Notes: generated by a model from the sequence alone, not told the origin. Shown: positions 16,121 to 26,460, numbered from the stretch's first letter. The stretch is 64,000 nucleotides of DNA from Physcocola sp002396385 (GCA_946535435.1 CAMNDM010000006.1:65561-129560), one strand, 5' to 3'. Translations and numbers: made by a program.

Positions 16121-18583
16121 TTAAGCGGGGTCTACATCGGCATAAAACACAATCGATTTGTGGTTGCCGCTTGCTTTTACGCCGTTAATTGCTATTTGTG
16201 TGAGTTCTTTTGCCTTTGCCAGATCTATGCCGCGTTCCAGCTTCAGAACTATTTTCCTGATATGGAAGTTGTTGACGCGGGTTACACTGGGCTTGTCTGG
16301 TCCGTAGACACGCCCGGCGAAAGTGGTTCGCAGGCTTGCTGCCAACTCGAAAGCGGCATGCTCAACGTTCGTCTCGTCTTTACCTTTTATATATATATGG
16401 GTAATCCGGAAATAGGGTGGGTAGTGGAACAGGTCCCGCTCCTCCAGTTGCTCGTTGTAGAGTTGCAGGTAGTTGTTGTCCTGCACTTGTTTGATGATGG
16501 GGTGCTCGGGCTGTGAGGTCTGAATGACCACTACACCTCGTTTCCCGCGCCTTCCCGCACGCCCGGAAACTTGTGCCATAAGTTGGAATGCCCTCTCGTT
16601 CGCGCGGAAGTCGGGAACCGACAACATTGAGTCGGCATTGAGTATGCCTACAACCCTCACCCGCTCAAAATCTAAACCTTTCGATATCATCTGGGTGCCG
16701 ACCAATACGTCGGTCTTCCCGTTTCCGAAATCGGTAATGATGGCTTCGAAGTTTTTCCGTGACTTGGCAACGTCTAAGTCCAGACGCGCTACTTTTACGT
16801 CGGGAAATATCTGGTTGACCTCGTCTTCTATTTTCTCGGTGCCGAATCCGCGTGTACCGATGGTGGGATTGCCGCAGGCCGGACATGTTTGCATCATCGG
16901 GTAAGTGTAGCCGCAGTAGTGGCAACTCAGCAGGTTCGAAAATTTGTGGTAGGTCAGACTTACATCGCAGTTCTTACATCGGGGAACATATCCACACGAC
17001 GAACATTGTATGTAGGGAGAGTAGCCCCTCCGGTTTTGGAATAAAATGACCTGTTCGTTGTTCCTAAACGCCTCTGCCATTTCCTTTACCAGTTCGGGCG
17101 TGAAGTGTAGCTGCATCTCTTTTTTCTTGACAGCCTCTTTTATGTCGGCAACTATTATTTCTGGCAGCTGCACGCCCTCGTAACGGGTGTTTAACTCCAC
17201 AAGGCCGTACTTGCCTGTTTTTGCGTTGAAATAGGTCTCGATGCAGGGGGTGGCGGAGCCGAGCAACACCTTTGCCCTCATCTGGCCCGCCAGCACGATG
17301 GCGGCATCGCGCGCATGGTATCGTGGCGCCGGGTCAACTTGCTTGTAACTGTTCTCGTGTTCCTCGTCAACCACAACGAGGCCCAAATCGTTGAATGGAA
17401 GCAAAACGGAAGAACGAACTCCCAATACAACCTGGCAGTGCTCGCCCTTCAGCATATTCTGCCAGATTTCCACACGTTCGGCATCGCTGAATTTCGAGTG
17501 GTAGACACATAGCTGGCTCCCAAATACTTTGCGCAATCGCATGGTTATCTGGGTGGTCAGTGCTATCTCGGGCAGCAGGAACAAGGCTTGCTTGCCTGTC
17601 TTTATTACGTCTTTTATCAGATGAATGTATATCTCGGTTTTCCCGCTTGATGTAACACCATGCAACAGCACGGTCTGTTTTTTTGAAAATTGCTCGACGA
17701 TGCTGGCATAGGCCGATTGCTGTACGTCAGACAGCATGTTGGCGGGGTCGGAGTGCAAGTCGCTGTTGAATGTGGTACGGCCGATCTGTTTCTCATACAG
17801 CACGAAGATTTTTTTATCGACCATCGATTTTACCACGGCGGCGTTGCATCCGCTTTTTTCTATCAACTCTTTTTTGGTTATCTCCTTTACCTGCCCGCTT
17901 TGTGAAAGGAAGTGCGATTCGGTAAGGTAGCACATTAGCAGTTTCAATTGCTTTTGAGCCTTTCCCAGCCCGTCGAAAACAGAATGCAGCTTTTCTTCGT
18001 CGGTCAGTTCTGGTGCGAGTGAAATGTATTGTTCGACTTTGGGCTTGACTTTTTCCCTGACGGCTTCTTCTACACTCACCGCCCCCATCTCCACCAGGTT
18101 CTTGACGATGGGGAGGCAGTTCTTAATTCCTATGTTCTTGCCCAATTCGTCAATCGGGGTCGGTTTTTTTTGCCCTGAGAGGTAGTCGAGAGCCTCCTGC
18201 TCTTTCGGCTTTAGCGGGTGCTCAGCCTCAAAGTCTTCAACGATGGAAACTTCTGTCTCGCTTTCTAATTTCAGTCCAGACGGCAGTGCGGCCTTCATTA
18301 TTTCTCCCAAGGTACATTGGTAGTAGCTGGCAATCCATTTCCATAATTCCAGTTGTTTTTCTGTGATGGCCGGGGTACTGTCGAGTACCATCAGGACGTC
18401 TTTGGGTTCTACCATCTCGGGTGGTGTGTCGTGCACTTTAAGTGCGATGCCCGTGTAGATCTTTTTCGCACCAAGTGGCACAATCAGCCGCATACCGAAT
18501 GCAACCTGCTCTTCTATTTCTGCCGGTATGTGATAGGTGTAGGCATTAGCCAACGCCAATGGAAGTATAACATCTACGAACAT
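16121..18583 (-). CDS. priA: Primosomal protein N' (PriA helicase)
   Basis: 820 residues. PriA is the 3'-5' helicase that reloads the replisome at collapsed forks. The N-terminal DNA-binding domain is followed by Walker A HGVTSSGKTEIY, the DEEH box in VVVDEEHENSYKQ and the helicase motifs GSATPC and QVSGRAGRRG. The zinc region holds eight Cys in CSSCGY, CKNCD, CHYCGY and CPACGN. It starts 9 bases after the surface lipoprotein gene, so both are probably on one transcript. Confidence 0.97.
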   Translation of the reverse strand: MFVDVILPLALANAYTYHIPAEIEEQVAFGMRLIVPLGAKKIYTGIALKVHDTPPEMVEPKDVLMVLDSTPAITEKQLELWKWIASYYQCTLGEIMKAALPSGLKLESETEVSIVEDFEAEHPLKPKEQEALDYLSGQKKPTPIDELGKNIGIKNCLPIVKNLVEMGAVSVEEAVREKVKPKVEQYISLAPELTDEEKLHSVFDGLGKAQKQLKLLMCYLTESHFLSQSGQVKEITKKELIEKSGCNAAVVKSMVDKKIFVLYEKQIGRTTFNSDLHSDPANMLSDVQQSAYASIVEQFSKKQTVLLHGVTSSGKTEIYIHLIKDVIKTGKQALFLLPEIALTTQITMRLRKVFGSQLCVYHSKFSDAERVEIWQNMLKGEHCQVVLGVRSSVLLPFNDLGLVVVDEEHENSYKQVDPAPRYHARDAAIVLAGQMRAKVLLGSATPCIETYFNAKTGKYGLVELNTRYEGVQLPEIIVADIKEAVKKKEMQLHFTPELVKEMAEAFRNNEQVILFQNRRGYSPYIQCSSCGYVPRCKNCDVSLTYHKFSNLLSCHYCGYTYPMMQTCPACGNPTIGTRGFGTEKIEDEVNQIFPDVKVARLDLDVAKSRKNFEAIITDFGNGKTDVLVGTQMISKGLDFERVRVVGILNADSMLSVPDFRANERAFQLMAQVSGRAGRRGKRGVVVIQTSQPEHPIIKQVQDNNYLQLYNEQLEERDLFHYPPYFRITHIYIKGKDETNVEHAAFELAASLRTTFAGRVYGPDKPSVTRVNNFHIRKIVLKLERGIDLAKAKELTQIAINGVKASGNHKSIVFYADVDPA

Positions 18584-18592
18584 AAGTGGTAG

Positions 18593-19519
18593 TTATGGTT
18601 GCTCGTTTAACAGGAGGTGGAGGTCGGCAATGCCGTTAATCTCGGTAGAAATCTCTCCCAGCCAGCCGGCTTGTTGGAATACACCGGTCTGTACTTTTAC
18701 AAAGCGGATGTTTTGCAGTTTGACTGGTTGCCCCTGATTGTCGATAGCACTATCCAATTCAATCCGGTTCCCCCTGTGATCGCTGTCGTAGTCTTTAGCC
18801 AGAAATCCGTTCTCTGCAGTCCGGTCTGGGGCGGGCCCGTTTTCGGCGTATCCGTAGGCAAATAGGTGTTGCTTGACGGCCCAATACTGCTGTCCGTTGG
18901 CTTGCGGCGTGTTGTAGTAAGCGTCGGGCAACTTCGTTCCTGTGTAACGGACGGAATCTTTGTCTGTATGCCACCACCAAGTTGTGGAGTTTGGCAAATC
19001 TCCCTGGTTGCCGGCGTTGTCTTTCCAGCTTACGTTGCCGGAGTCTGACGCGGGGCGGTAGTAGGTTACACTGTAATTGCTGCAATAGCCCTCTTTCCCT
19101 GTTTCGCTGCCTTTTATCTCATACCATGTGTCGTCGGGAAGCCCGTTGCCGTTCTTGTCGTCCATTACATACACAATGCCCGGCTCGGGCGAGACCGATG
19201 CATTGCAGAAGATGAGGAGGTCTGCTCCCCCGGTGTTGCGCACCTCATGGTCGAAGCCAACCACAATATGGCCGCCCCAACCGCCAAGTAAAACGGTGCC
19301 CTTGTTGCTCCCGATAATGTTGTCGGGGGGGCATTTCTTTAACAATTCGATGTGTTGCCCTGGCGCGTATTCGTAATTGAAAAGCGTGGAAACGAACTGT
19401 GACTGTGTTTCCCTCTTTCCCGGCTCTGGCACGGGCTCTTGAAAATCGTCGTTCTCGTTACTGCATGCGCTGAATAACAAGACGATAGCTGCTACTATGT
19501 ACTTGTAGGTCTCCTTCAT
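18593..19519 (-). CDS. Surface lipoprotein of unknown function
   Basis: 308 residues with a lipoprotein signal (LLFSACSNEN, Cys19) followed by acidic and Pro residues, as in lipoproteins exported to the cell surface of Bacteroidales. The body contains GGWGGHIVVGFDHEV, a calcium-loop-like VMDDKNGNGLPDD and many aromatic residues. It resembles proteins annotated as cell surface protein in Bacteroidales, some of which sit near TonB-dependent transporters. I cannot assign a ligand. It is divergent from the susC operon and leads the transcript that includes priA. Confidence 0.75.
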   Translation of the reverse strand: MKETYKYIVAAIVLLFSACSNENDDFQEPVPEPGKRETQSQFVSTLFNYEYAPGQHIELLKKCPPDNIIGSNKGTVLLGGWGGHIVVGFDHEVRNTGGADLLIFCNASVSPEPGIVYVMDDKNGNGLPDDTWYEIKGSETGKEGYCSNYSVTYYRPASDSGNVSWKDNAGNQGDLPNSTTWWWHTDKDSVRYTGTKLPDAYYNTPQANGQQYWAVKQHLFAYGYAENGPAPDRTAENGFLAKDYDSDHRGNRIELDSAIDNQGQPVKLQNIRFVKVQTGVFQQAGWLGEISTEINGIADLHLLLNEQP

Positions 19520-19523
19520 ACTG

Positions 19524-19531
19524 CAAATGTA
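19524..19531 (-). promoter_or_regulatory. -7 box almost touching the lipoprotein start
   Basis: TACATTTG on the minus strand is an exact TAnnTTTG match whose last base is only 4 bases from the ATG at 19519. If used, the transcript would start at or next to the start codon. Confidence 0.45.
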
Positions 19532-19680
19532 AACATTTATTCGCCAAAAATCGGATAGGATTTTTTTAGTTTAGTCAGAAACGGGGAAAAGTAGGGCAGA
19601 ATTGGACTTAAAATATGACGATTGGATTTTTTTGTCAAAATAATCTTGCATTTCTATATTATTTTATTCGCTAAATCGTT

Positions 19681-19688
19681 TATATTTG
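19681..19688 (+). promoter_or_regulatory. -7 promoter box for the susCD operon
   Basis: TATATTTG is an exact TAnnTTTG match 60 bases before the susC ATG. The stretch upstream is very AT-rich, and no TTTG sits at the usual distance. Confidence 0.5.
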
Positions 19689-19748
19689 CCTTAATTTTTT
19701 GCAAAGAAATATCGTAAATTTATTAACAATAATCACAAACATTTAGTA

Positions 19749-22700
19749 ATGAGAAAAGTTCTATTATCATTATCATTGTTTTGCGCTGCCACCTCTGCCT
19801 CCATGGCAATGAAGGTTACAGGTAAGGTCGCCGACGAATCCGGTGGGCTTCCTGGTGCCAGCGTTATGATCAAAGGTACCGACGAAGGTGTCGAGACCGA
19901 TGACGAAGGTAACTTTACTATCGAAGCCAATCAGGGCCAGATTTTGGTCATTGAGTACATCGGCTTCGACACTAAAGAGGTGAAAGTGACTGGTGCTAAG
20001 TTGAAGAAGATTGTCCTTGGTGATAGTGGAGGTGAAATGATCGAGACCATCACTGTGAAAGGAGCCCAAGTTTATGGTGGCGATGCTGCCGTAATCGGTT
20101 CTGCTACAGGCTTGAGCGCAGAAAACCTGAAACACGCTCAGGGTGCTTCTGTCGACAATGCACTGCAGGGTCGTGTTGCCGGTGTGCAGGCTTCAACCAC
20201 TTCAGGTCAGCCAGGTGCACCAGCTAAGATTACCATTCACGGTACTTCAACCCTTACAGGTTCGGCTGAACCTTTGTACGTTGTCGATGGTATGCCGTTG
20301 GGTGGTGGTACAGATAAGAGTGCAAGTTCTAACCCGCTTGCTTCTATCAACCCTGCCGATATCGAAACAATGTCGGTGTTGAAAGACGCTTCTGCTACCG
20401 CTATCTATGGTGCGCGTGCATCTAACGGTGTCATTGTCATCACTACCAAGAAAGGTAAGAATGGTAATGCGAAGATTTCGTATAACGGAAACTTCAATGT
20501 GTCTGAATTCACCAACCGTCTTAAGATGATGAACTTGCAGGAATATGCAGCTTATGTGGGTTCAACACAGATCATCCAAGACCGTCAGAATACTCCTGAC
20601 TCTTACCTCTTAAACCCATCAGTTTTGGGTAAAGGTACCGATTGGCAGGACGAACTCTTCCAGACCGCCATTGGTCACAGCCACCAGTTGTCGGTAAACG
20701 GTGGTAACGAGAAGAGCGTGTACAATATCTCTCTCGGTTATACTAACCAGGAAGGTGTGCTCATTACCTCTAACTACGAACGTATTAACGGACGTATGTC
20801 GGTTGAGTCGCAAGTGAAGGATTGGTTGAGGGCTGGTATGAACGTGGGTATCGCCCGCCAGAATTCTACCAAGATTGCCAACATTATCGATCCTAAGGCT
20901 CAGTCAAGCGGTGCTTCTTGTGTGTCGTTTAAAGAAACTGACGAGAACATCATTGTTCAGACTTTGTTGCAGTTGCCTTCCGACTCTCCTTACAACTTGG
21001 ATGGTACCGTTTCTGGTCCTGAAACCGACCTCGGTGTAAAGATGAACCCTATCGCCCAGTTGAAACAGTCGCCTGTTGAACGTGAGGAGTTGAATGTGTT
21101 GGGTTCTACTTTCTTGGAGTTCAAATTGTTTAAAGAAATTACATGGCGTAACGAATTCGGTATTGACCTTACTACCGCCAGCGACAGCTACAACCAGCCT
21201 GCTTATAACTATGGCGCTTTGAAGAAGGGTGCTGACCAGGCAACTCTCAACGAAGGTAGTTACTCAAACAACTCGGTTCGTTTCAGCTCGTATGCCAATT
21301 ACAGCCACAAGTTTGCTAAGAAGCACACTGTAAGTGCGATGCTCGGTGCTGAGTCGAACTATTACAACTGGAAGGGTCAGGTTTTCCAGGGTAAGGGTTA
21401 CTCGCAAGATGCAATTGCTACTCTGAATCTGGCTTCTCAGTGCAACCTCTCTAACTATTATGAGGGTCACGGCTCAATGGCTTCTTTCTTCGGTCGTTTG
21501 GGTTATGACTACCAAGGCCGTTACATTCTCAGCGCAACCGGCCGTTACGATGGTAGCTCTAACTTCGCCGAAGGTAACCAGTGGGGCTTCTTCCCATCAA
21601 TCGGTTTGGCTTGGCGTGCTAGCAACGAGAACTTCATTGCCGAGAATGACAAGCTCAAGAACACAATTACCGACTTGAAACTCCGTCTCGGTTATGGTGA
21701 GACCGGTAATGCGAACTGCTCTTCTGCCCACATTGCTTACTTGTCTAAGTGGAATGCTACTAAACCGGCTTACGACTTGTACCACTATTATAACTATACG
21801 AACAACAACCTCAGCTGGGAAACTAACAAACAGTTCAACGTTGGTTTGAACCTTAGCTTGTGGAACCGTATCGACCTCACTGTCGATGGCTTCTACAAAC
21901 AGAACGAAGACTTGTTGCTGAAACCACAGTTGCCAGGTTGGTTGGCTCCAAACGATGGTGGTTGGACTTTCTTGAACACCGCTTATGTGAATGCTGGTTC
22001 TATCAAGAACGTCGGTTTCGATGTGGCTTTGCACTCTGTTAACGTTATCGACTCTTTCTTGCACCAGCCATTCCAGTGGGATATGGACCTTTCGCTCTCA
22101 GTTGTCCGCAACGAGGTTGTTGACCTTGGTTCTTCAACCGAAGCTATCACCGAAAGTTCAGACCCTTCCGGTGTTTACCGTATGTTCTCAACCAATATCG
22201 AGATCAACCGCTCGGTTAAGGGTGAGGCTCCAGGCCGCTTCTATGGTTACAAGACCAACGGCATTATCCAGAATACTGCCGAGTTGAACGAATACAAGGC
22301 TGCTACCGGACGTTCTGCTAACGTTGGTGACGTTAAGTACGAGGCTGAAAAGTCGTTTATCGGTGATCCTAACCCAGACTTCACTTACGGTTTCGGAACC
22401 AATGTGTCTTGGGGTCCTTGGTCACTTAACTTCCAGTTGGCAGGTTCTCAGGGTAACGACGTTTACAACCTGATCCGTCAGAAGTTGGAAGCTCAGTCTG
22501 ACCGTTGGGTGAACCAGTCTGCAGACTGTTTGAACTATGCCCAGATTGTTAAGAACGAGGCTGGCGAATATGTTGCTAACCCTGGTACTTCTATGCCACG
22601 TTCTGAGTACACTAACGATGCGAACGATAATGCGAAGTCTGTATCTGACCGTTATGTAGAAGACGGCTCTTACTTGAAGATCCAGAATATCGGTCTTACT

Positions 22701-22901
22701 TACACACTGCCTTCTAAGTACTGCCAGAAGCTCAAGATCGACAATCTGCATGTCAGCGCAGGCGTTTCTAACGTTTATACCTTCACCAAATACACTGGCT
22801 ACGACCCTGAAAACCCAGGTAGCGCAATCCGTCAGGGTGTAGACGAAGGCCGTTACCCTTCTCCACGTGTATATAACGTAGGTTTAGGTTTCAACTTCTA
22901 A
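19749..22901 (+). CDS. SusC/RagA family TonB-linked outer-membrane transporter
   Basis: 1050 residues. After a signal peptide (about 1-20) comes a carboxypeptidase-regulatory-like domain (KVTGKVADESGGLPGASVMIKG), a TonB-box-like ETITVKGAQVYG, a plug domain with LYVVDGMPLGGG and ATAIYGARASNGVIVITTKKG, and a long beta barrel ending in aromatic FNF. It should import a bulky ligand bound by the SusD partner, powered by TonB. Codons are strongly biased (Arg mostly CGT, Asn AAC, Asp GAC), like the ribosomal genes in this window, which suggests very high expression. The ligand may be glycan or peptide. Confidence 0.96.
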   Translation: MRKVLLSLSLFCAATSASMAMKVTGKVADESGGLPGASVMIKGTDEGVETDDEGNFTIEANQGQILVIEYIGFDTKEVKVTGAKLKKIVLGDSGGEMIETITVKGAQVYGGDAAVIGSATGLSAENLKHAQGASVDNALQGRVAGVQASTTSGQPGAPAKITIHGTSTLTGSAEPLYVVDGMPLGGGTDKSASSNPLASINPADIETMSVLKDASATAIYGARASNGVIVITTKKGKNGNAKISYNGNFNVSEFTNRLKMMNLQEYAAYVGSTQIIQDRQNTPDSYLLNPSVLGKGTDWQDELFQTAIGHSHQLSVNGGNEKSVYNISLGYTNQEGVLITSNYERINGRMSVESQVKDWLRAGMNVGIARQNSTKIANIIDPKAQSSGASCVSFKETDENIIVQTLLQLPSDSPYNLDGTVSGPETDLGVKMNPIAQLKQSPVEREELNVLGSTFLEFKLFKEITWRNEFGIDLTTASDSYNQPAYNYGALKKGADQATLNEGSYSNNSVRFSSYANYSHKFAKKHTVSAMLGAESNYYNWKGQVFQGKGYSQDAIATLNLASQCNLSNYYEGHGSMASFFGRLGYDYQGRYILSATGRYDGSSNFAEGNQWGFFPSIGLAWRASNENFIAENDKLKNTITDLKLRLGYGETGNANCSSAHIAYLSKWNATKPAYDLYHYYNYTNNNLSWETNKQFNVGLNLSLWNRIDLTVDGFYKQNEDLLLKPQLPGWLAPNDGGWTFLNTAYVNAGSIKNVGFDVALHSVNVIDSFLHQPFQWDMDLSLSVVRNEVVDLGSSTEAITESSDPSGVYRMFSTNIEINRSVKGEAPGRFYGYKTNGIIQNTAELNEYKAATGRSANVGDVKYEAEKSFIGDPNPDFTYGFGTNVSWGPWSLNFQLAGSQGNDVYNLIRQKLEAQSDRWVNQSADCLNYAQIVKNEAGEYVANPGTSMPRSEYTNDANDNAKSVSDRYVEDGSYLKIQNIGLTYTLPSKYCQKLKIDNLHVSAGVSNVYTFTKYTGYDPENPGSAIRQGVDEGRYPSPRVYNVGLGFNF

Positions 22902-22932
22902 TAACAGAAAAAAATAAAAGGAAAATTATAAT

Positions 22933-24846
22933 ATGAAGCAATTCAAGTTAATTCCACTTGCTGTTCTCGCTTCTCTTACCATGAGCTCGTGTGACGACCT
23001 TTTGGAAAAAGATTCGATGGACACTGTAACTATCGACCAGTACCTTACTACTGACGATAACTTGAGGTCTTTCACCTACTCGCTTTACGGCCCTTATGCT
23101 TGGACTAATTACGAGTCTAAGTTCTCTTGGTGTGCTAACGAGTTGACCGTTGGTAACGTATATCATAACTACAGCGACGAAGGCTCTTTCTTCTTCCTGA
23201 ACTTCGGTGCGGCTAACGCGCATCTGCTCGATGGCTACCAGGCTCTTTACGGTGTTGTCAGCCGTTGTAATATGATTATTAACAACATTGAAAGCCAGTG
23301 TGGTAGCGGTGTGTCTAAAGCTGCTATCGACAGGGCTAAGGGTGAGGCTCACCTTTTCCGTGGCTTGTGCTACTTCTTGTTGACCGAGTATTGGGGCGAG
23401 ACTTACCTCATTTTGAACAACGAGAATGTCATCACTGGCGATAACGGATTTACTGTGCCAAAGGCTAGCCGTGCTTGTCTGTATGCCCAGGCCGAGAAAG
23501 ACTTCGCAACCGCTGGTGCTTTGTTGCCAGATAAGCGTTGGGGACTGTATGGCGAGCGTCCTGCAAAGTGTGCTGCCTATGGTATGCTGGCTAAGTTGTA
23601 CCTGACTATGGGTGCTGCTGCAACCAACGATATAGCTGTAGCGGCTCATCCGTTCGCTGCTGACCGTTCTTTCCAGGAATACAACCAGTTGGCTATTAAC
23701 TACGCTACTTTGGCTCTTAGCACTGCTCCTGCAATGACGCCTACAGACAATTATGAAAACTTGTTCTGGCCAATGTCGTACAACCCTGAGAACCTCTTCA
23801 GCCTTCATTTTGAAGATGGCCCTTATGGTGCCGGTGCATGCCGTCAGCAACAGTTTGGCCGTTCTTGCTATATGACACAGGCTGAAGACTACTATGGTGG
23901 TGAGAAAGGCTTGACTGTCAGCTTGTTTAAGTCGTTTGAGGAAGGCGATGTCCGTAAGAAGGCTTGCTGTTACTATACCGACCAGGCTAACGACAAACCT
24001 GCAACTGGTGATTTGGATCCTAACAATCCGACTGCCGGCCGTTCTCCTATCTACAAAATGTACGCCGATGCCGCTTATGCATACTACTACAACCCGAACA
24101 AGACTTTTGTAGACAAGAAGGGTAACACAATCTCTCCTTATGGCTCTGAGCCTATGTCTCCATGTTTGAACGCTTGCCGTAAGTTTGTTTATGGTGTACA
24201 TTTGACCAACAAGTTCTCGGCTCCGCTTTCTTTCGCATGGCTCCGTACCGCCGATTTGTATCTGATCCGTGCTGAGGCTAAGATGGCTTTGCAGTCGGGT
24301 GCTGTCAATGTGTCAACGAAAGTGACCGATGGTTTGGAAGACATCAACATGGTTCGTGTACGTGCCGGTTTGGCTAAATATACCCAGCCAGTGGCTTTCT
24401 ACGACACTGACCCTGCTGTTCAGACCGATGTTACTTACAGTGGCGACGATGGCAAGACTTTCCCTAAGTACACTACTTACAGCGACACTTACGACTTGCT
24501 TGAAGAGCGTCGTCATGAATTCGCGTTGGAGTGCCAGAACTGGTTAGACGCTAAACGCCTTTACTACCGTAACGCATTCGCTGGTAACGAATTCTTGCAG
24601 CACCAAGACCGTGCCGCTACTTATGGCCAGGCTTATGGTGTAGAGACTTTTGTTAAGGGTATTAGCGATTTGCAGCGTCAGAAGGAAATCAATATGATTG
24701 ATCCTACCCAACCTGCAGAAACTGAATTGGATTATTCTAACGTTTCTTGGTTCTTCCCAATTCCAGCTACTATCCAGAACTCTGGAAGTAACGCAGCTCT
24801 TTATACCGACGTAAATGCGGTTAAGGCTGGTGCTTATCCTTATTAA
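22933..24846 (+). CDS. SusD/RagB family nutrient-binding lipoprotein
   Basis: 637 residues. Lipoprotein signal with Cys20 (LTMSSC). The N-terminal TPR-like part (RAKGEAHLFRGLCYFLLTEYWGE) and the C-terminal LLEERRHEFALECQNWLDAKRL block are typical of SusD, which caps the SusC barrel and captures ligand. It lies 31 bases after susC and shares the strong codon bias. At 637 residues it is longer than many SusD proteins. A 417-codon frame on the opposite strand is only a shadow of this bias. Confidence 0.95.
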   Translation: MKQFKLIPLAVLASLTMSSCDDLLEKDSMDTVTIDQYLTTDDNLRSFTYSLYGPYAWTNYESKFSWCANELTVGNVYHNYSDEGSFFFLNFGAANAHLLDGYQALYGVVSRCNMIINNIESQCGSGVSKAAIDRAKGEAHLFRGLCYFLLTEYWGETYLILNNENVITGDNGFTVPKASRACLYAQAEKDFATAGALLPDKRWGLYGERPAKCAAYGMLAKLYLTMGAAATNDIAVAAHPFAADRSFQEYNQLAINYATLALSTAPAMTPTDNYENLFWPMSYNPENLFSLHFEDGPYGAGACRQQQFGRSCYMTQAEDYYGGEKGLTVSLFKSFEEGDVRKKACCYYTDQANDKPATGDLDPNNPTAGRSPIYKMYADAAYAYYYNPNKTFVDKKGNTISPYGSEPMSPCLNACRKFVYGVHLTNKFSAPLSFAWLRTADLYLIRAEAKMALQSGAVNVSTKVTDGLEDINMVRVRAGLAKYTQPVAFYDTDPAVQTDVTYSGDDGKTFPKYTTYSDTYDLLEERRHEFALECQNWLDAKRLYYRNAFAGNEFLQHQDRAATYGQAYGVETFVKGISDLQRQKEINMIDPTQPAETELDYSNVSWFFPIPATIQNSGSNAALYTDVNAVKAGAYPY

Positions 24847-24874
24847 TTTGTTTGATTAACTTTAAAAGACAAAC

Positions 24875-26437
24875 ATGAAAAAATATTCAATATTAGTCGC
24901 ATCGGCGTTGGCATCTTTGGCTGCCTTCACTTCTTGTGACGATACGAATGACTGTGGATGTGCTTGTAACGTCCCTGTTATTGAGAGTGTTGAGAAACTC
25001 GACCAGGCCGGTGTAAACATCGCTGGTAATGTGGAGGCGGGCACTTATGTCGCTCTCTTGGGTCAAAACTTGGGTGATGTGACTTCTATCCAGTTCGGTG
25101 ACAGAAATGTGGCTATCAGGCCTGCTTACCGTACCGACAACTCTATCGTCCTTCAAATTCCTAGCGTAACCAAGTCTTGTGTAGGTACATTGCTTACCAG
25201 CTCTTGCCCTACCGGTTACGCAATGAACCAGTTGACCATCGTGATTGGTACACCTACTGTTTACATGATGTATAACGAGTTTGTTGCCGATGGCGATACG
25301 CTTATGCTCCGTGGATCGAACTTTGTAGGCGACCAGATGCAGGTCGATTTCACATTGACGAACGGTCAGGTTTACACTGCGCATGGCGACGACATCATCC
25401 TGCCGTCTAACGATGGTAGCCAGATGTACGTGAAAGTGCCTGCAGGCGCTGCTCCTCAGCAGTACTTGAAGGTTCGTAACGGCGCCGAAAATAAGGAAAG
25501 CGTATGTAACATCATGTTCCGCGATACACGTAATGTGTTCGCAGATTGGGATAACGACCTTGAGTCTTTGTACTCGACTGGTGCTATTGCCAAGCAGGCT
25601 GATGGCTCTTACGCAATGGTTAGCGACGTCATTGATTGGTTAGGCGAAGTTCCACCACTTTATTCTTCAATACCAGGTGCTAACAAGTTTGGTGTGATTC
25701 GTGATGCCGAAGCCTGGGAAGGTATCTTGTTCGCTCCAGAAGCGAATGGTACTGCGTATGAGGATGTCCGTTCTGTCTTTGGTCCTTTCAAAGAGGCTAT
25801 AAAGGCAAATCCGGCTTCTGCGTCTAACTATGTGGTTAAGTTTGAAGTTCGTGTTCCTTCTAAATATCCGACTAAGATGATGTGTTTGGCGATGGGCTTC
25901 ACAAGAGCTTCGCAAGATACACCAGATAGAATTCGTCCATATTGTGCCGGTTTCCAGGCAAGTAAGATTAATTGGGACAAGAGCTCTGCTGAAGAAGGAT
26001 GGAAGCTGAGTAGTTTTTCAGACTTCAGCACTTACAACGGCAAATGGATGACAATTCAGGTTCCGATGGATGAGTTTATGTGGAATTTCTCTAATGGTAA
26101 CTACATCACCTCTGCGCAGAACTTTACTGAAGGCAAGTTCGATGGCGAGTCTGACCAGCAGTTCTTTGGCGATCCAACGCATGTCAGCTATGTCCAGAAG
26201 TACCAGAGCAAACTTTCTGACGACGAAGACCTCTACGAATTCTTTGGTGGCTTTGCTTTCAGCTTCAACCCATACGATGGTCCTCAGAACAGTGGAAACA
26301 AGAACTCGCATTTTGCTATCGACAACATCCGAATCGTTCCTAACGATGGTAACGGCGCTTACTATCCTAAACTCGGTTGGGGTGTGCCAAGACAGCACTA
26401 CTTCGAGGCTCCAAGAAAGTCGGCTTTTGCCAACTAA
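24875..26437 (+). CDS. Surface glycan-binding-type lipoprotein with IPT/TIG domains
   Basis: 520 residues. Lipoprotein signal with Cys21 (AAFTSC), then a Cys-rich linker DDTNDCGCAC, then two IPT/TIG-like immunoglobulin modules (about 30-215: PVIESVEKLDQAG and TPTVYMMYNEFV each open one), and a larger C-terminal domain. This is the layout of SGBP-B-type surface glycan-binding proteins that follow SusD in polysaccharide loci. It probably presents ligand to the SusCD pair. It lies 28 bases after susD and ends at a terminator, closing the operon. Confidence 0.88.
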   Translation: MKKYSILVASALASLAAFTSCDDTNDCGCACNVPVIESVEKLDQAGVNIAGNVEAGTYVALLGQNLGDVTSIQFGDRNVAIRPAYRTDNSIVLQIPSVTKSCVGTLLTSSCPTGYAMNQLTIVIGTPTVYMMYNEFVADGDTLMLRGSNFVGDQMQVDFTLTNGQVYTAHGDDIILPSNDGSQMYVKVPAGAAPQQYLKVRNGAENKESVCNIMFRDTRNVFADWDNDLESLYSTGAIAKQADGSYAMVSDVIDWLGEVPPLYSSIPGANKFGVIRDAEAWEGILFAPEANGTAYEDVRSVFGPFKEAIKANPASASNYVVKFEVRVPSKYPTKMMCLAMGFTRASQDTPDRIRPYCAGFQASKINWDKSSAEEGWKLSSFSDFSTYNGKWMTIQVPMDEFMWNFSNGNYITSAQNFTEGKFDGESDQQFFGDPTHVSYVQKYQSKLSDDEDLYEFFGGFAFSFNPYDGPQNSGNKNSHFAIDNIRIVPNDGNGAYYPKLGWGVPRQHYFEAPRKSAFAN

Positions 26438-26460
26438 TTCTTGAATGAGAATATGTTTAG

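Noticed and set aside
22948..24201. 417-codon open frame on the minus strand
   Set aside because: It lies opposite susD. The strong codon bias of susD removes stops from the antisense frame.
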